Assembly: GCA_020442165.1 (NCBI GenBank)
Contig: JAGRKV010000052.1
Span: 84,307 to 148,306 of the forward strand
Direction: 5' to 3'
From: Hyphomicrobiaceae bacterium
Lineage (GTDB): Bacteria; Pseudomonadota; Alphaproteobacteria; Rhizobiales; Hyphomicrobiaceae
DNA length: 64,000 nucleotides
Below the pieces are notes generated by a model that was given only the letters and a program-made list of their open reading frames with translations, was not told where the DNA came from and made no database searches. A program made the translations under genes and the position numbers. Position 1 is the stretch's first letter. Every line of letters begins with the position of its first letter. Shown in pieces: positions 55,562-64,000 of this stretch.

Positions 55562-58030
55562 GTGGCAAGACTTCTTTCCATCGAAGGCCACGAAGCTATC
55601 CGGATAGATAACGGCTGGCTGCTCGCTTCGACGCAGGCAAATGCCATTGCGACACCCAACGAGTTGCCATCGACGCTCAAATGGATCACGGCAATTGTTC
55701 CGGGCACCGTGGCATTGGCACGCGCGGCAGCAGGAACATGGAACGCCGGCACGCCCGCAACTCTGCACGGCGAGGATCACTGGTACAGGACCAGCTTCCA
55801 AGGGCTGGGCAAGCGGACACTCCGCTTTCATGGCCTGGCGACGCTGGCGACCGTGTGGCTCAACGGTGTGGTGATCTTGTCGTCGCGGTCGATGTTTGTA
55901 AGCCATGACATTGCCGTTGATCTTAAGGGCGACAACGAACTTGTTGTCTGCTTCCGCTCGCTTGACCACAAGTTGTCGGAACCATGGGCAGCTGGAAGGT
56001 GGCGTCCTCGCATGATTGCGCCCTCATCGCTGCGGCATGTGCGAACGACGCTGCTCGGTCACATGCCGGGATGGTGTCCACAGATTGACGTTGCCGGTCC
56101 CTGGCGCGCTATCGAGTGCATGGATTCTGAGGCGGCTGCCATTACTTGCGACGTTCATGCGAACCTCGTTGGGACGACTGGCCTTGTTGAGGTTTTGGTC
56201 GATGGGGTGGGTTGGCCTGGATCCGCTCGGATTGAATGCGCCAATCGCTCGACGGAATTGAAGGCGGACAGCAGCGGTATCTTGCGCGCTCGCCTGGAGA
56301 TCCCCGGCGTTGAGACATGGTGGCCGCATACTCATGGAACGCCTGCACTTCATCGGGTGGACCTGTTTGTGAGCGGTCGGCGGATCAGCCTTGGCCGGGT
56401 AGGTTTTCGTTCAATCGAGGTCGACAAAGGCGCTGGCGGCCGAGGCTTTGGTCTCGTCGTCAACGGTGTTCCAATCTTCTGCCGGGGTGCGGTCTGGTCG
56501 AGTGCTGATGTTGCCGGCTTGCCAGAGTCGCGTGACGCCCTGGAGCCCTGGCTGCAGAGGGCCAAAGAAGCAGGCATGAACATGCTGCGCGTGCCGGGAA
56601 CGGCGATCTACGAAGCGGATGCCTTCTATGACCTGTGCGATGAGCTTGGCCTGCTTGTCTGGCAGGATTTCATGTTTGCGAACTTCGACTATCCTGCAAG
56701 TGATCCGGTATTTCTCGTCGACGTCGAGACAGAGGCACGCCAGTTCCTTTCGCGCACCCAGACGTCAGCCTGCTTGTGCGTGCTGAGCGGTGGAAGCGAA
56801 GTCTATCAGCAGGCCGCCATGCTCGGGCTGCCGGAGCGCAAGTACAACAATCCGATCTTCGATGAGATTCTGCCGCGTCTCATTGCCGATGCGCGGCCTG
56901 ATGTCGCCTACGTCGTCAATTCGCCATCGGGTGGCGCATTGCCTTTCAGTGTCGATAGCGGTGTTGCCCACTACTTCGGTGTTGGAGGCTACAAGCGGCC
57001 ACTGGGGGATGAACGGCGAGCGAATGTCAGGTTTGCCTCGGAGTGCCTTGCGTTCGCAAACGTGCCCAGTCAGGTTGCGATGCGTAATGGGGCATTGGCG
57101 CAATGCGTGGCTGGTGATGCTGCCTGGAAGGCGTTGGTACCGCGTGACATCGGGGCCAGCTGGGATTTCGAAGACGTTCGCGATCACTACGTCGAAGAAA
57201 TCTTTGGGGTCCAAGCGGCAGCGCTGCGCTATCTGGACAGTGACAGGTATCTGGAGTTTGGCCGGGCAGCGTCGGCGCACGCGATGGAGCATGTTTTTGG
57301 CGAATGGCTTCGTCCGGGTTCGCCGACGCGTGGTGGGCTGGTTCTCATGCTCCAGGATCTGCAGCAGGGTGCCGGATGGGGCCTCATCGATGCTGCGGGA
57401 GAGCCCAAGTCGCCGTGGCATGCGCTCAAGCGCTTGTTCACTCCAATTCGTGTGACGATCAGCGACGAGGGCATGAACGGCCTTGATCTGCATGTCAGCA
57501 ACGAGACGGGGGCGCCGCGTGCTTTAACCCTTCGGCTCGTGGCGCTCAGAGATGGGCGAACGGTCGTCTTGAACAAGAAGCGGGACATCGATCTTGGTGC
57601 CCGCGAAGATGTGACGATCAACGCCTATGACCTCTTGGGGAGTTTCTTCGACATCTCCTATGCCTACAGGTTCCAGCCACCGCAGCATGACACCACGGTC
57701 GCTATGCTCATGGATTGCGCGACTGGCGAGGTATTGAGTGAGGCGTTTCATTTTCCTCGCGGCCATGCCGATATGGCCGAGGCCCAGGTTTCCGCGTCGG
57801 TCGAGCAGCTTGACGGAACTTGGTGGTTAACGCTTGAGGCGGCAAAGACGGCCCGCTTCGTCCATTATGTTGATATGGCATTCCGGGCCGAGGACGACTG
57901 GTTTCATTTGTCACCATTGCGGCCAAGGCGCGTTCGGTTAATACCGCGCGGATCTTCAGACGATCGGCCGGACGGGCGGATATTGGCACTTAATTTGAAT
58001 TCAAACGTGACATGTCTAGCGAAAGAATGA
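55562..58030 (+). CDS. GH2/beta-mannosidase-like protein
   Basis: An 822-residue protein with no signal peptide, GTG start. An N-terminal jelly-roll with T-L-R-F-H-G-L-A-T-L-A-T-V-W-L-N-G resembles the sugar-binding domain of GH2 beta-mannosidases. The central TIM-barrel contains N-M-L-R-V-P-G-T-A-I-Y and D-E-L-G-L-L-V-W-Q-D-F-M-F-A-N. The predicted acid/base is Glu413 in S-G-G-S-E-V (the usual N-E has a Ser before the Glu), and the nucleophile Glu494 in F-A-S-E-C-L-A-F. Both carboxylates are present but the Asn contact residue is not. It starts 23 bases after DUF1839 and overlaps the following hydrolase by 19 bases. A cytoplasmic location in a carrier-protein operon is unusual for this family. 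Confidence 0.83.
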   Translation: MARLLSIEGHEAIRIDNGWLLASTQANAIATPNELPSTLKWITAIVPGTVALARAAAGTWNAGTPATLHGEDHWYRTSFQGLGKRTLRFHGLATLATVWLNGVVILSSRSMFVSHDIAVDLKGDNELVVCFRSLDHKLSEPWAAGRWRPRMIAPSSLRHVRTTLLGHMPGWCPQIDVAGPWRAIECMDSEAAAITCDVHANLVGTTGLVEVLVDGVGWPGSARIECANRSTELKADSSGILRARLEIPGVETWWPHTHGTPALHRVDLFVSGRRISLGRVGFRSIEVDKGAGGRGFGLVVNGVPIFCRGAVWSSADVAGLPESRDALEPWLQRAKEAGMNMLRVPGTAIYEADAFYDLCDELGLLVWQDFMFANFDYPASDPVFLVDVETEARQFLSRTQTSACLCVLSGGSEVYQQAAMLGLPERKYNNPIFDEILPRLIADARPDVAYVVNSPSGGALPFSVDSGVAHYFGVGGYKRPLGDERRANVRFASECLAFANVPSQVAMRNGALAQCVAGDAAWKALVPRDIGASWDFEDVRDHYVEEIFGVQAAALRYLDSDRYLEFGRAASAHAMEHVFGEWLRPGSPTRGGLVLMLQDLQQGAGWGLIDAAGEPKSPWHALKRLFTPIRVTISDEGMNGLDLHVSNETGAPRALTLRLVALRDGRTVVLNKKRDIDLGAREDVTINAYDLLGSFFDISYAYRFQPPQHDTTVAMLMDCATGEVLSEAFHFPRGHADMAEAQVSASVEQLDGTWWLTLEAAKTARFVHYVDMAFRAEDDWFHLSPLRPRRVRLIPRGSSDDRPDGRILALNLNSNVTCLAKE

Positions 58031-59874
58031 TCGGAGTTTCCTTTGGTGCGTGCCAAGGCTGGTTCCATCCAGCCTCTGGCAGCTGCGCCGTGCTCGTGTG
58101 TTCTGGTCATGGTTTCGAAGAACTGTGCGCCCGCAGCACGCTGATGCGCCTTGCCGACCAGCTCGCGCAGGCGGGGATGCCCGTGTTGCGTTTTGACTAT
58201 CCCGGCACGGCGAATGCTGCGGGTGGTGATGGGGATCCCAATCTCGTGGCCGGTTGGCGCCAGAGCATCAAGGATGCCGCGCTCTGGCTGAAGGCGCGGG
58301 AGGGCGTACAAGACATCATCGTCATAGGATTCAGACTGGGGGCGATGCTGGCCGCGCTGGAAGCCGAGGCCGTTGAGGGGATATCCGCTCTTGCATTGCT
58401 CGCGCCCGTTGTTTCGGGCCGCCAATACACCCGCGAGACGGCCATTCTGTCCAAGATCATGGACACGATGCCGAGTTACGCCGTCGACGAGCAAGGTTGC
58501 TGTGCCATAGACGTTTGTGGTTTTTGCACATCGGCAGAAACGGAAGCCGATCTGAAGGGCCTTTCGCTTCATGAATTCAGGCCGGCGAAACCGATGCCAA
58601 TCCTGTTGATGGAGCAGCGCGGGGCGAAGCAAGACAAACTGGCTTCGAGCCTTGAAGCTGCAGGTTGTGTCACGACGCGCGTGCCCTTCCATGGTTATGA
58701 GGAGCTGATCTGCGATCCCACAGCATCCAGGGTACCTACGGGCGCTATCGACACGGTTGTGAATTGGGTGCGGGAAATCGGTATTGGCGCAATCGGAACC
58801 GAGCCGGAGGTTGCTGCAACTGCGCTTGTCACTCCCGATTGGAGTGAACAGGGCGTGACGTTCGGCGCGGGGGGAAAGCTGGCGGGTATCGTGTGCATGC
58901 CGCAAAAGCGCATCCGCAATTCGCCACCAGTCATCTTCATCAATTCGGGCATGAATTACCACATAGGCTGGGCGCGCTCGTCTGTGCGCCAGGCGCGGGC
59001 CCTTGCCGAAGCAGGTATCATGTCGTTGCGTTATGATCTGCCCGGGATTGGCGACAGCATCGATGAATTGCCGACGGGGAAGCTGCCGCTTTACGATGAG
59101 CGGGCAGAGCAGGGCCTCACGATGGCCATAGACTGGCTGATCGAGCAGGGGCATGGAGCGCCGCTGCTGTTTGGCGCATGCAGCGGTGGCTACACCGCAT
59201 TCCATGTCGCCCGCAAGGACACCCGCATCGAGAAAGTCCTGGTTGCCAACCTGCAGTGTTTCCATTGGACCGTGGAAACAGGTTTCGCCGTCGAACGCTG
59301 GCGCGACATGCGGCGCGCGGAAATCAGTGCGGCGCATGTTCGTGCCGCCGACGCTCGGGCGGGCTCAGGTGCAGGTCGGGCGTTATCTGTGTGCAAGGCG
59401 GCCACAGGCTTCGTACGCAAGGTTCTGGCAGGCTCCAAACGGCGCATCCGTGACAAGCTGGTGCCGAAGAAGATGGCCGACGACGGGCGCGTACTGGGCT
59501 GGATCAAAGAAATGTCGGCACGCCGCTGCGAACTGGCCTTCGTCTATGCACGGGGGGAGGCGGGAGCAGCAATGCTGGAGGCACATACGGGACTAGCTGT
59601 TGGCGCTCCGAATTCCTTCCGCGGTGTTTCAATCCATACATTGGAAAATTGCGATCATTCGATCACGCCACGAGCAGCGCAGGACGAACTCGTTCAGTTG
59701 ATCTGTCAATTGGCGACGATTTCGCCTGTGGGCGGCGAACAGGCTGCGTCGGTTGCCGTGGCGGCAGGAAGCGCCGCGCCGGCGACAAACAGCGGTGCGG
59801 GAATCGAAGAGCCGGCCTCGCTGCCTTTTAGCTCGACCGCAACGGCGACCTATCGCCATCCAGGCATGGCTTGA
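58012..59874 (+). CDS. two-domain alpha/beta hydrolase with atypical nucleophile elbows
   Basis: A 620-residue protein made of two tandem alpha/beta-hydrolase domains (about 10-265 and 285-500), followed by a charged linker and an Ala/Ser-rich tail. The first domain has L-R-F-D-Y-P-G-T and then G-F-R-L-G at 106-110, where the catalytic Ser of G-x-S-x-G is replaced by Arg108. The second domain has L-R-Y-D-L-P-G-I-G-D-S and G-A-C-S-G at 388-392, with Cys390 at the nucleophile position. From memory the same two patterns occur in the two separate hydrolases linked to exosortase A systems. The substrate is unknown; a thioester on the operon's carrier protein is plausible. Confidence 0.8.
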   Translation: MSSERMIGVSFGACQGWFHPASGSCAVLVCSGHGFEELCARSTLMRLADQLAQAGMPVLRFDYPGTANAAGGDGDPNLVAGWRQSIKDAALWLKAREGVQDIIVIGFRLGAMLAALEAEAVEGISALALLAPVVSGRQYTRETAILSKIMDTMPSYAVDEQGCCAIDVCGFCTSAETEADLKGLSLHEFRPAKPMPILLMEQRGAKQDKLASSLEAAGCVTTRVPFHGYEELICDPTASRVPTGAIDTVVNWVREIGIGAIGTEPEVAATALVTPDWSEQGVTFGAGGKLAGIVCMPQKRIRNSPPVIFINSGMNYHIGWARSSVRQARALAEAGIMSLRYDLPGIGDSIDELPTGKLPLYDERAEQGLTMAIDWLIEQGHGAPLLFGACSGGYTAFHVARKDTRIEKVLVANLQCFHWTVETGFAVERWRDMRRAEISAAHVRAADARAGSGAGRALSVCKAATGFVRKVLAGSKRRIRDKLVPKKMADDGRVLGWIKEMSARRCELAFVYARGEAGAAMLEAHTGLAVGAPNSFRGVSIHTLENCDHSITPRAAQDELVQLICQLATISPVGGEQAASVAVAAGSAAPATNSGAGIEEPASLPFSSTATATYRHPGMA

Positions 59875-59876
59875 GA

Positions 59877-60749
59877 TTACGGTAACGGCGCCACATCGAC
59901 GCTTACATCGACGGAATGCTCGCCGCCGCCCAGCAGGACACCGCTGATGGGGCAGACGTCGTTATATTCGCGACCTTGCGCGATCACGATGTGCTCTTCG
60001 CCGGCCGCAATTCCATTGGTCGGATCGAGACCCTGCCATCCATATTCCGGTGACCAGACCGAGACCCAGGCATGGGAGGCATCAGCGCCTTGCATGCGCG
60101 GCTGCCCTGGCGGCGGGTGGGTGAGGATATAGCCGCTGACGTAGCGGGCTGGCACGCGCATGGCGCGGAGTCCAGCAAGGGTGAGATGCGCGAAGTCCTG
60201 GCAGACGCCGCGGCGCTTGGCGAAGACGACGCTGATCGGCGTGGATACGTCGGTCGCCTTGGCATCGAAGGTGAAGTCGGCATAGATCCGCCGCATGAAA
60301 TCTGTACAGGCTTCGAGCACCGGCCGCCCAGTTGGAAACGACTGGCGGGTATAATCCGCAATATCCAAAGATGCTGTCGTTGCGTGCGAAGCACATCTGT
60401 AGGCGACGACGTCGAGGTCAATCGTGCCGCCGGTGGCCAGCGCTGCGTCGAGTGCGTCCCAGGGTGTGGTGCGCGCGGGCAGTGTGGGAATGCCTGCTGA
60501 CGTTTCGATGGTGGAACGGGCGTGCAGCACAAGCTCCTTGTGGCTGCGCTCGATTTCCAGAAACGTCACGGGATTCTTGAAGGTGTCCCGCCAGTCGACG
60601 CGCCGGTTTGGGCTTGGATGAATTTCCAGGCCGTGCCGAGTGACGCGCTGGTTGGCGACTGAACATGGTGCCAAATGCACGAGATGCTGGGAATGCACCA
60701 CGGGTTCGCTGTAGCGGTAGGTGGTACGATGGCTGACTTCGAACTTCAT
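59877..60749 (-). CDS. transglutaminase-like cysteine peptidase
   Basis: A 290-residue protein with an N-terminal bacterial transglutaminase-associated domain (H-R-T-T-Y-R-Y-S-E-P-V) and a C-terminal transglutaminase core. The catalytic triad is visible as Cys183 (G-V-C-Q-D-F-A-H), His226 (A-S-H-A-W-V) and Asp242 (L-D-P-T-N-G). Such proteins are thought to be peptidases or amide-forming enzymes. It overlaps the ATP-grasp/alpha-E gene by four bases, a widely conserved pair. It has no signal peptide and is convergent with the hydrolase, with stops only three bases apart. Confidence 0.92.
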   Translation of the reverse strand: MKFEVSHRTTYRYSEPVVHSQHLVHLAPCSVANQRVTRHGLEIHPSPNRRVDWRDTFKNPVTFLEIERSHKELVLHARSTIETSAGIPTLPARTTPWDALDAALATGGTIDLDVVAYRCASHATTASLDIADYTRQSFPTGRPVLEACTDFMRRIYADFTFDAKATDVSTPISVVFAKRRGVCQDFAHLTLAGLRAMRVPARYVSGYILTHPPPGQPRMQGADASHAWVSVWSPEYGWQGLDPTNGIAAGEEHIVIAQGREYNDVCPISGVLLGGGEHSVDVSVDVAPLP

Positions 60750-63316
60750 GGAGCTGCCTCGCTGCGGGTATGCACGCGATGCGGCATGTCTTCGACCGGA
60801 TTGAAATAATGGCGGGCGAGCGCGTCGGAGAACTGCGGCAGCGATACCAGTTGCCCGCGCACGAGTTCGGCCAGCCGCTTGCGGCCAACAGGTGTGGCCA
60901 TCGCCACGACATCCGCCTGGCGTACTTCATCGAGCGCTGAAGCCAGCAGGCCTCGCGCTTCGCTGAGATCGGCGCTTGGCTTGTCGCTTGGGAATGCCGA
61001 CATGTCGCGCATGGCCTCGGTGAGCTGGAAGGCCAGTGATCGCGGATTGGACTGGTCCAGCAGCAGCAGGTCGAGCACCAGCGGCAACGAGGGATCGATG
61101 CGATAGCGCGAGCGGTATGTGATGAAGCTGTCGGCCAATTCGAGCACCAGACGCAGCGCGCTCATCTCGTCCTCGCCATCGGTGACGTCGGCAAACAGGT
61201 TGGCCAGCACTTCGGAGAGATTGTAGGCACGTTCAACTCGGCGGCCGAGGTTGAGGAAGTGCCAGCCATAGTTGCGCGTCATGTTCTCGTGGGTCAGTCC
61301 ACCGAAAGCAGACAGCCAGCGCAGGCCGACATCCAGCATGTCGAGAATGGCGCCCTGCGAGGTGGCCCGCGACAACTCATTCATGAATTCGTCGCCGGGA
61401 CGGAAGAGGCTCAACGTGTGCCAAGCCTCGAATGAAAGACGGTCGCGTGCGAGGTTGGCGCAGCGATAGAGGTTTTCACACACGACCGAGAGTGTGCGCC
61501 AACTCGTGGATCCAGACAGCAGGCGGGAGCACATGCCTTCGACGACGTCGATATTGGTGCCGGACGGGCGTTTGACCGGCCCTCTCTCATCGGCCAGCAT
61601 GCCCGAAAGGCAGCGATGCACGGCGCCCAGGTCCTCTGTCGATGGACCGCTGTCTTCCGAGATCCGGCGGTATGCACTGCGCAGCACGCGCATCGTCCAG
61701 TCGGCGCGTTCCTGGTAGCGCCCGATCCAGTAGAGATCGTCTGCGACGCGGCTTTGGATGACACGCTGGGAGCGCTCGACTCGCGCATTTTCCAGACGCG
61801 GCCGCCATAGGCTGAAGTGTGGCTGCTGGTCCTGCTCGCCCAGAATCCACACGTCGCGGGTGTGCCCATCAACTGTGCTCAAGGCAACGGCTCGGCCGCG
61901 ATCGACGGACATGGCGAGGCCGCCCGGCATCACTTCGTATCTCTCCCCGGTGTGGGCGACGAAGAAGCGAATTGCGAACGGTCGGGAGGTCGCCTTGTCG
62001 TTCTGCCATACGGGAGCATGGCTGAAACCGAGTTCTTCTTCTGCAACGAGGCGCGAACCGTCGAGTGCGATCGAACGGACCAGGAGGTCGCGCTGCTCGG
62101 AGGTCATCGAGCGTACTTCCTGGCCGAGCATGGCCTGGCCAGGGCGGCCGGTTCCTTCCTGGGCGTTGCGGATCACGAAGCGGTCGAGGTTTTCCAGCAC
62201 ATAGCGCTGATCGTTGCTGTCGCCCAGCCAGTTGCGCGGAGCATCCGGCAGCATCAGCTCTTCGCCCAGCAGTTCTTCGGCGAGGCGGCCCAAGTGCATG
62301 CCTAGCCCGCGGTTCTGCACAATGCCGGTTCCGATGGCGTTGACGACAAGATTGGGACGGTCGCGGTTGACGCGCAATAGGCCAGCGGGTCCGGCGAGGC
62401 GGGTGGTGTAAAGTTCAAGCGGATCCATGTTGCGGCCATCGAGGCAGCGGACCACAAGGTCGATGTCCTGCAACCCTTCAAGCGTTTTCAGGCAGAGCTG
62501 TTCGCCGCGTGTGCGCAGGTCTCCACCTTCCACGAGGAGATAGCCAAGATAGCGAGCAATGTAGGCGTGCGAGAAATAGTCCTGGTGCTGCGGGCCGGGT
62601 GTCAGAACGGCAATGCGGGCATTCTCGCTGCCGGCATGACGGCTCAGGGCGTTCTGAAGGTTTTGCGAGAATGCGGCCAGGCGCGTGGCGTTGCAGCCGC
62701 GCATGACATCGCCGACGACATGGGAGTGGATTACCCGGTTGGCAACCGCGAATCCCAGGCCGGCGAGTGTCTCTGTGTGGCTGTCGATGACGCGCCAGAG
62801 CCCGTTGTCATCGCGGGCGAGATCTGCCGCATAGAACCGGAGTGGCCCGGCTTTTGGCAGGATGTCACGACAGGGCGTCAGGTAGGTGGGATCTGAAAAG
62901 ACCAGTTCAGGCGGTATGATACCCTTCTTCAAGGTTTTCTGGGGGCCGTAGACATCGTGCAAGATGGCGTCGAACAGCCGTGCGCGCTGGGTCAACGCGG
63001 TCTGCAGCCAACGCCATTGCGCCGCTGCGATGAGGATCGGCATCAAGTCGAGCAGCCACGCCTGTGAAGGGCGGCTCGGATCAGAAAAGATGTCGTAATC
63101 GATGCCGGCTTCGCGCGTGCGGCGCGCCAGGCGGTCGCTGCGCAACTGCAGCTCGCCGCGCGACATCTGCGCGAAGCGGGACATGACGCCAGCCCAATGG
63201 GAGCGCACCCGACCGTTATCGTCGAAGGCTTCGTCGTAGCCGGGAAGTCCCATACGTTGGAAGACGGGTTCGCTGTCCTCCATCGACTCCAGATCGGTAG
63301 GAGTCATCTTGTTCAT
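60746..63316 (-). CDS. circularly permuted ATP-grasp plus alpha-E domain fusion
   Basis: An 856-residue fusion. The N-terminal two thirds are the circularly permuted ATP-grasp type (DUF404/DUF407), starting F-D-x-N-G-R-V-R-x-H-W, with H-Q-D-Y-F-S-H-A-Y-I-A-R-Y-L-G-Y-L-L-V-E-G, L-V-V-R-C-L-D-G-R-N-M-D-P-L-E-L and V-N-A-I-G-T-G-I-V. The C-terminal third is the alpha-helical alpha-E (DUF403) domain, beginning R-V-A-D-D-L-Y-W-I-G-R-Y-Q-E-R-A. These domains are usually separate genes beside a transglutaminase; the system is predicted to form and process peptides or amides. Start 63316 (M-N-K-M) is preferred over the 63427 extension. Confidence 0.9.
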   Translation of the reverse strand: MNKMTPTDLESMEDSEPVFQRMGLPGYDEAFDDNGRVRSHWAGVMSRFAQMSRGELQLRSDRLARRTREAGIDYDIFSDPSRPSQAWLLDLMPILIAAAQWRWLQTALTQRARLFDAILHDVYGPQKTLKKGIIPPELVFSDPTYLTPCRDILPKAGPLRFYAADLARDDNGLWRVIDSHTETLAGLGFAVANRVIHSHVVGDVMRGCNATRLAAFSQNLQNALSRHAGSENARIAVLTPGPQHQDYFSHAYIARYLGYLLVEGGDLRTRGEQLCLKTLEGLQDIDLVVRCLDGRNMDPLELYTTRLAGPAGLLRVNRDRPNLVVNAIGTGIVQNRGLGMHLGRLAEELLGEELMLPDAPRNWLGDSNDQRYVLENLDRFVIRNAQEGTGRPGQAMLGQEVRSMTSEQRDLLVRSIALDGSRLVAEEELGFSHAPVWQNDKATSRPFAIRFFVAHTGERYEVMPGGLAMSVDRGRAVALSTVDGHTRDVWILGEQDQQPHFSLWRPRLENARVERSQRVIQSRVADDLYWIGRYQERADWTMRVLRSAYRRISEDSGPSTEDLGAVHRCLSGMLADERGPVKRPSGTNIDVVEGMCSRLLSGSTSWRTLSVVCENLYRCANLARDRLSFEAWHTLSLFRPGDEFMNELSRATSQGAILDMLDVGLRWLSAFGGLTHENMTRNYGWHFLNLGRRVERAYNLSEVLANLFADVTDGEDEMSALRLVLELADSFITYRSRYRIDPSLPLVLDLLLLDQSNPRSLAFQLTEAMRDMSAFPSDKPSADLSEARGLLASALDEVRQADVVAMATPVGRKRLAELVRGQLVSLPQFSDALARHYFNPVEDMPHRVHTRSEAAP

Positions 63317-63691
63317 CGATCCGACAGTCCCATCTGGCACCCCGTTGCAGGCTTGCGCCCGAGGCTTTCCCGCGAATCCGACTTTAGCAACGGGAATGAC
63401 AACCGGGAAGTTGGTGCCGGACCACATCCACTAGGCTGAGCTTTTCAGGCGCTGCCGTAGGTCAGTCGTCGGGTTGTCGTTGCCGGGGAGCCTCAACGGG
63501 GCTGTCCCGGAATTGCGGCACCAAATATGGTTAATGCCGCTTCGCGTTTGCGTCGGACTGCCGGGAGGCATGCTGACGAAGCCGGTTTTGATCGCGACGA
63601 TTTTGTCGCCGTCGCCGGAGGGCAGGGGGTGACAGAAGCAAAAAGGCCGCCCGGGGAGGGCGGCCTTTGCAACTTGGGAGAGGGCTAATCC
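63317..63691. other. 375-base gap before rpoD 3' end
   Basis: It holds the leader of the ATP-grasp/alpha-E gene and, at 63642-63668, the rpoD terminator. No ORF of quality was seen. GC-rich sequence at 63560-63630 shows no clear pattern. Confidence 0.5.
63642..63668 (-). terminator. rho-independent terminator of rpoD
   Basis: AAAGGCCGCCC (63642-63652) pairs perfectly with GGGCGGCCTTT (63658-63668), with a five-base loop. Read on the minus strand it lies 23 bases after the rpoD stop and ends in a T-run. Eleven base pairs make it strong in both directions. Confidence 0.93.

Positions 63692-64000
<309 letters not shown>

Noticed and set aside
57292..57305. A third copy of the palindromic repeat (GAGCATGTTT inside the GH2-like gene)
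   Set aside because: Only one arm matches, the core is absent, and it is in-frame coding sequence; a chance match.
57904..59337. A 477-residue open frame on the minus strand
   Set aside because: Antisense to the two-domain hydrolase, with Arg/His/Pro-rich composition and no recognisable domain; the plus-strand protein has clear family motifs.

Overview
The window reads as a chromosomal segment of an alphaproteobacterium of the order Hyphomicrobiales (Rhizobiales). The evidence is gene order and gene types: eno, ftsB, a pyruvate dehydrogenase E1 locus, lipA, a COQ10/RatA gene, cinA/pncC, fused ispDF, dusB, ntrB-ntrC-ntrY-ntrX, trkA, a D-amino-acid aminotransferase, hfq and hflX follow each other as in rhizobial genomes. 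Porin_2-family porins and a phosphatidylcholine synthase fit the same group. The DNA is GC-rich throughout, so long antisense ORFs are common and were left out. No tRNA, rRNA, insertion sequence, prophage or CRISPR array was seen.

Layout. 0-2.5 kb: queC and three small conserved genes. 2.8-14.9 kb: enolase, a secreted caspase-like protein, ftsB, and the ancestral PDH locus. Here the E1-alpha and E1-beta/lipoyl genes are intact as ORFs but have lost the thiamine-diphosphate/Mg ligands, the catalytic Glu and the lipoyl Lys. The E2 and E3 genes are absent, and small membrane proteins and lipoproteins lie where they would be expected; lipA closes the block. 15-30 kb: cinA, a MarR regulator, ispDF, dusB, the two Ntr two-component systems, trkA, dat, hfq, hflX. 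30-41 kb: a flavoprotein monooxygenase, an intergenic run of six hairpins, a PcfJ-like protein, an RND efflux pair, a cyclic-nucleotide-binding protein, a lipid A acyltransferase-like gene and a UbiH-like hydroxylase. 41-52 kb: a tandem porin pair, phosphatidylcholine synthase, a second RND pair on the minus strand, a GNAT acetyltransferase and an ArsH-like flavin reductase.

52.1-59.9 kb is the most unusual accessory operon: a stand-alone carrier protein, an acyl-CoA-dehydrogenase-like flavoprotein, an amino acid:[carrier protein] ligase (a truncated seryl-tRNA-synthetase homolog with its zinc ligands intact), a DUF1839 protein, a GH2/beta-mannosidase-like protein and a two-domain alpha/beta hydrolase with non-serine nucleophile elbows. 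The genes are spaced -19 to +23 nt apart. This looks like a small pathway that loads an amino acid on a carrier protein and modifies it; the product is unknown. 59.9-63.3 kb: a transglutaminase-like protein overlapping a circularly permuted ATP-grasp/alpha-E fusion, a pair predicted to work on peptides. The window ends inside rpoD on the minus strand.

Two palindromic repeats of one family sit between convergent genes at 14.9 and 38.1 kb, and each supplies the stop codon of the minus-strand gene.
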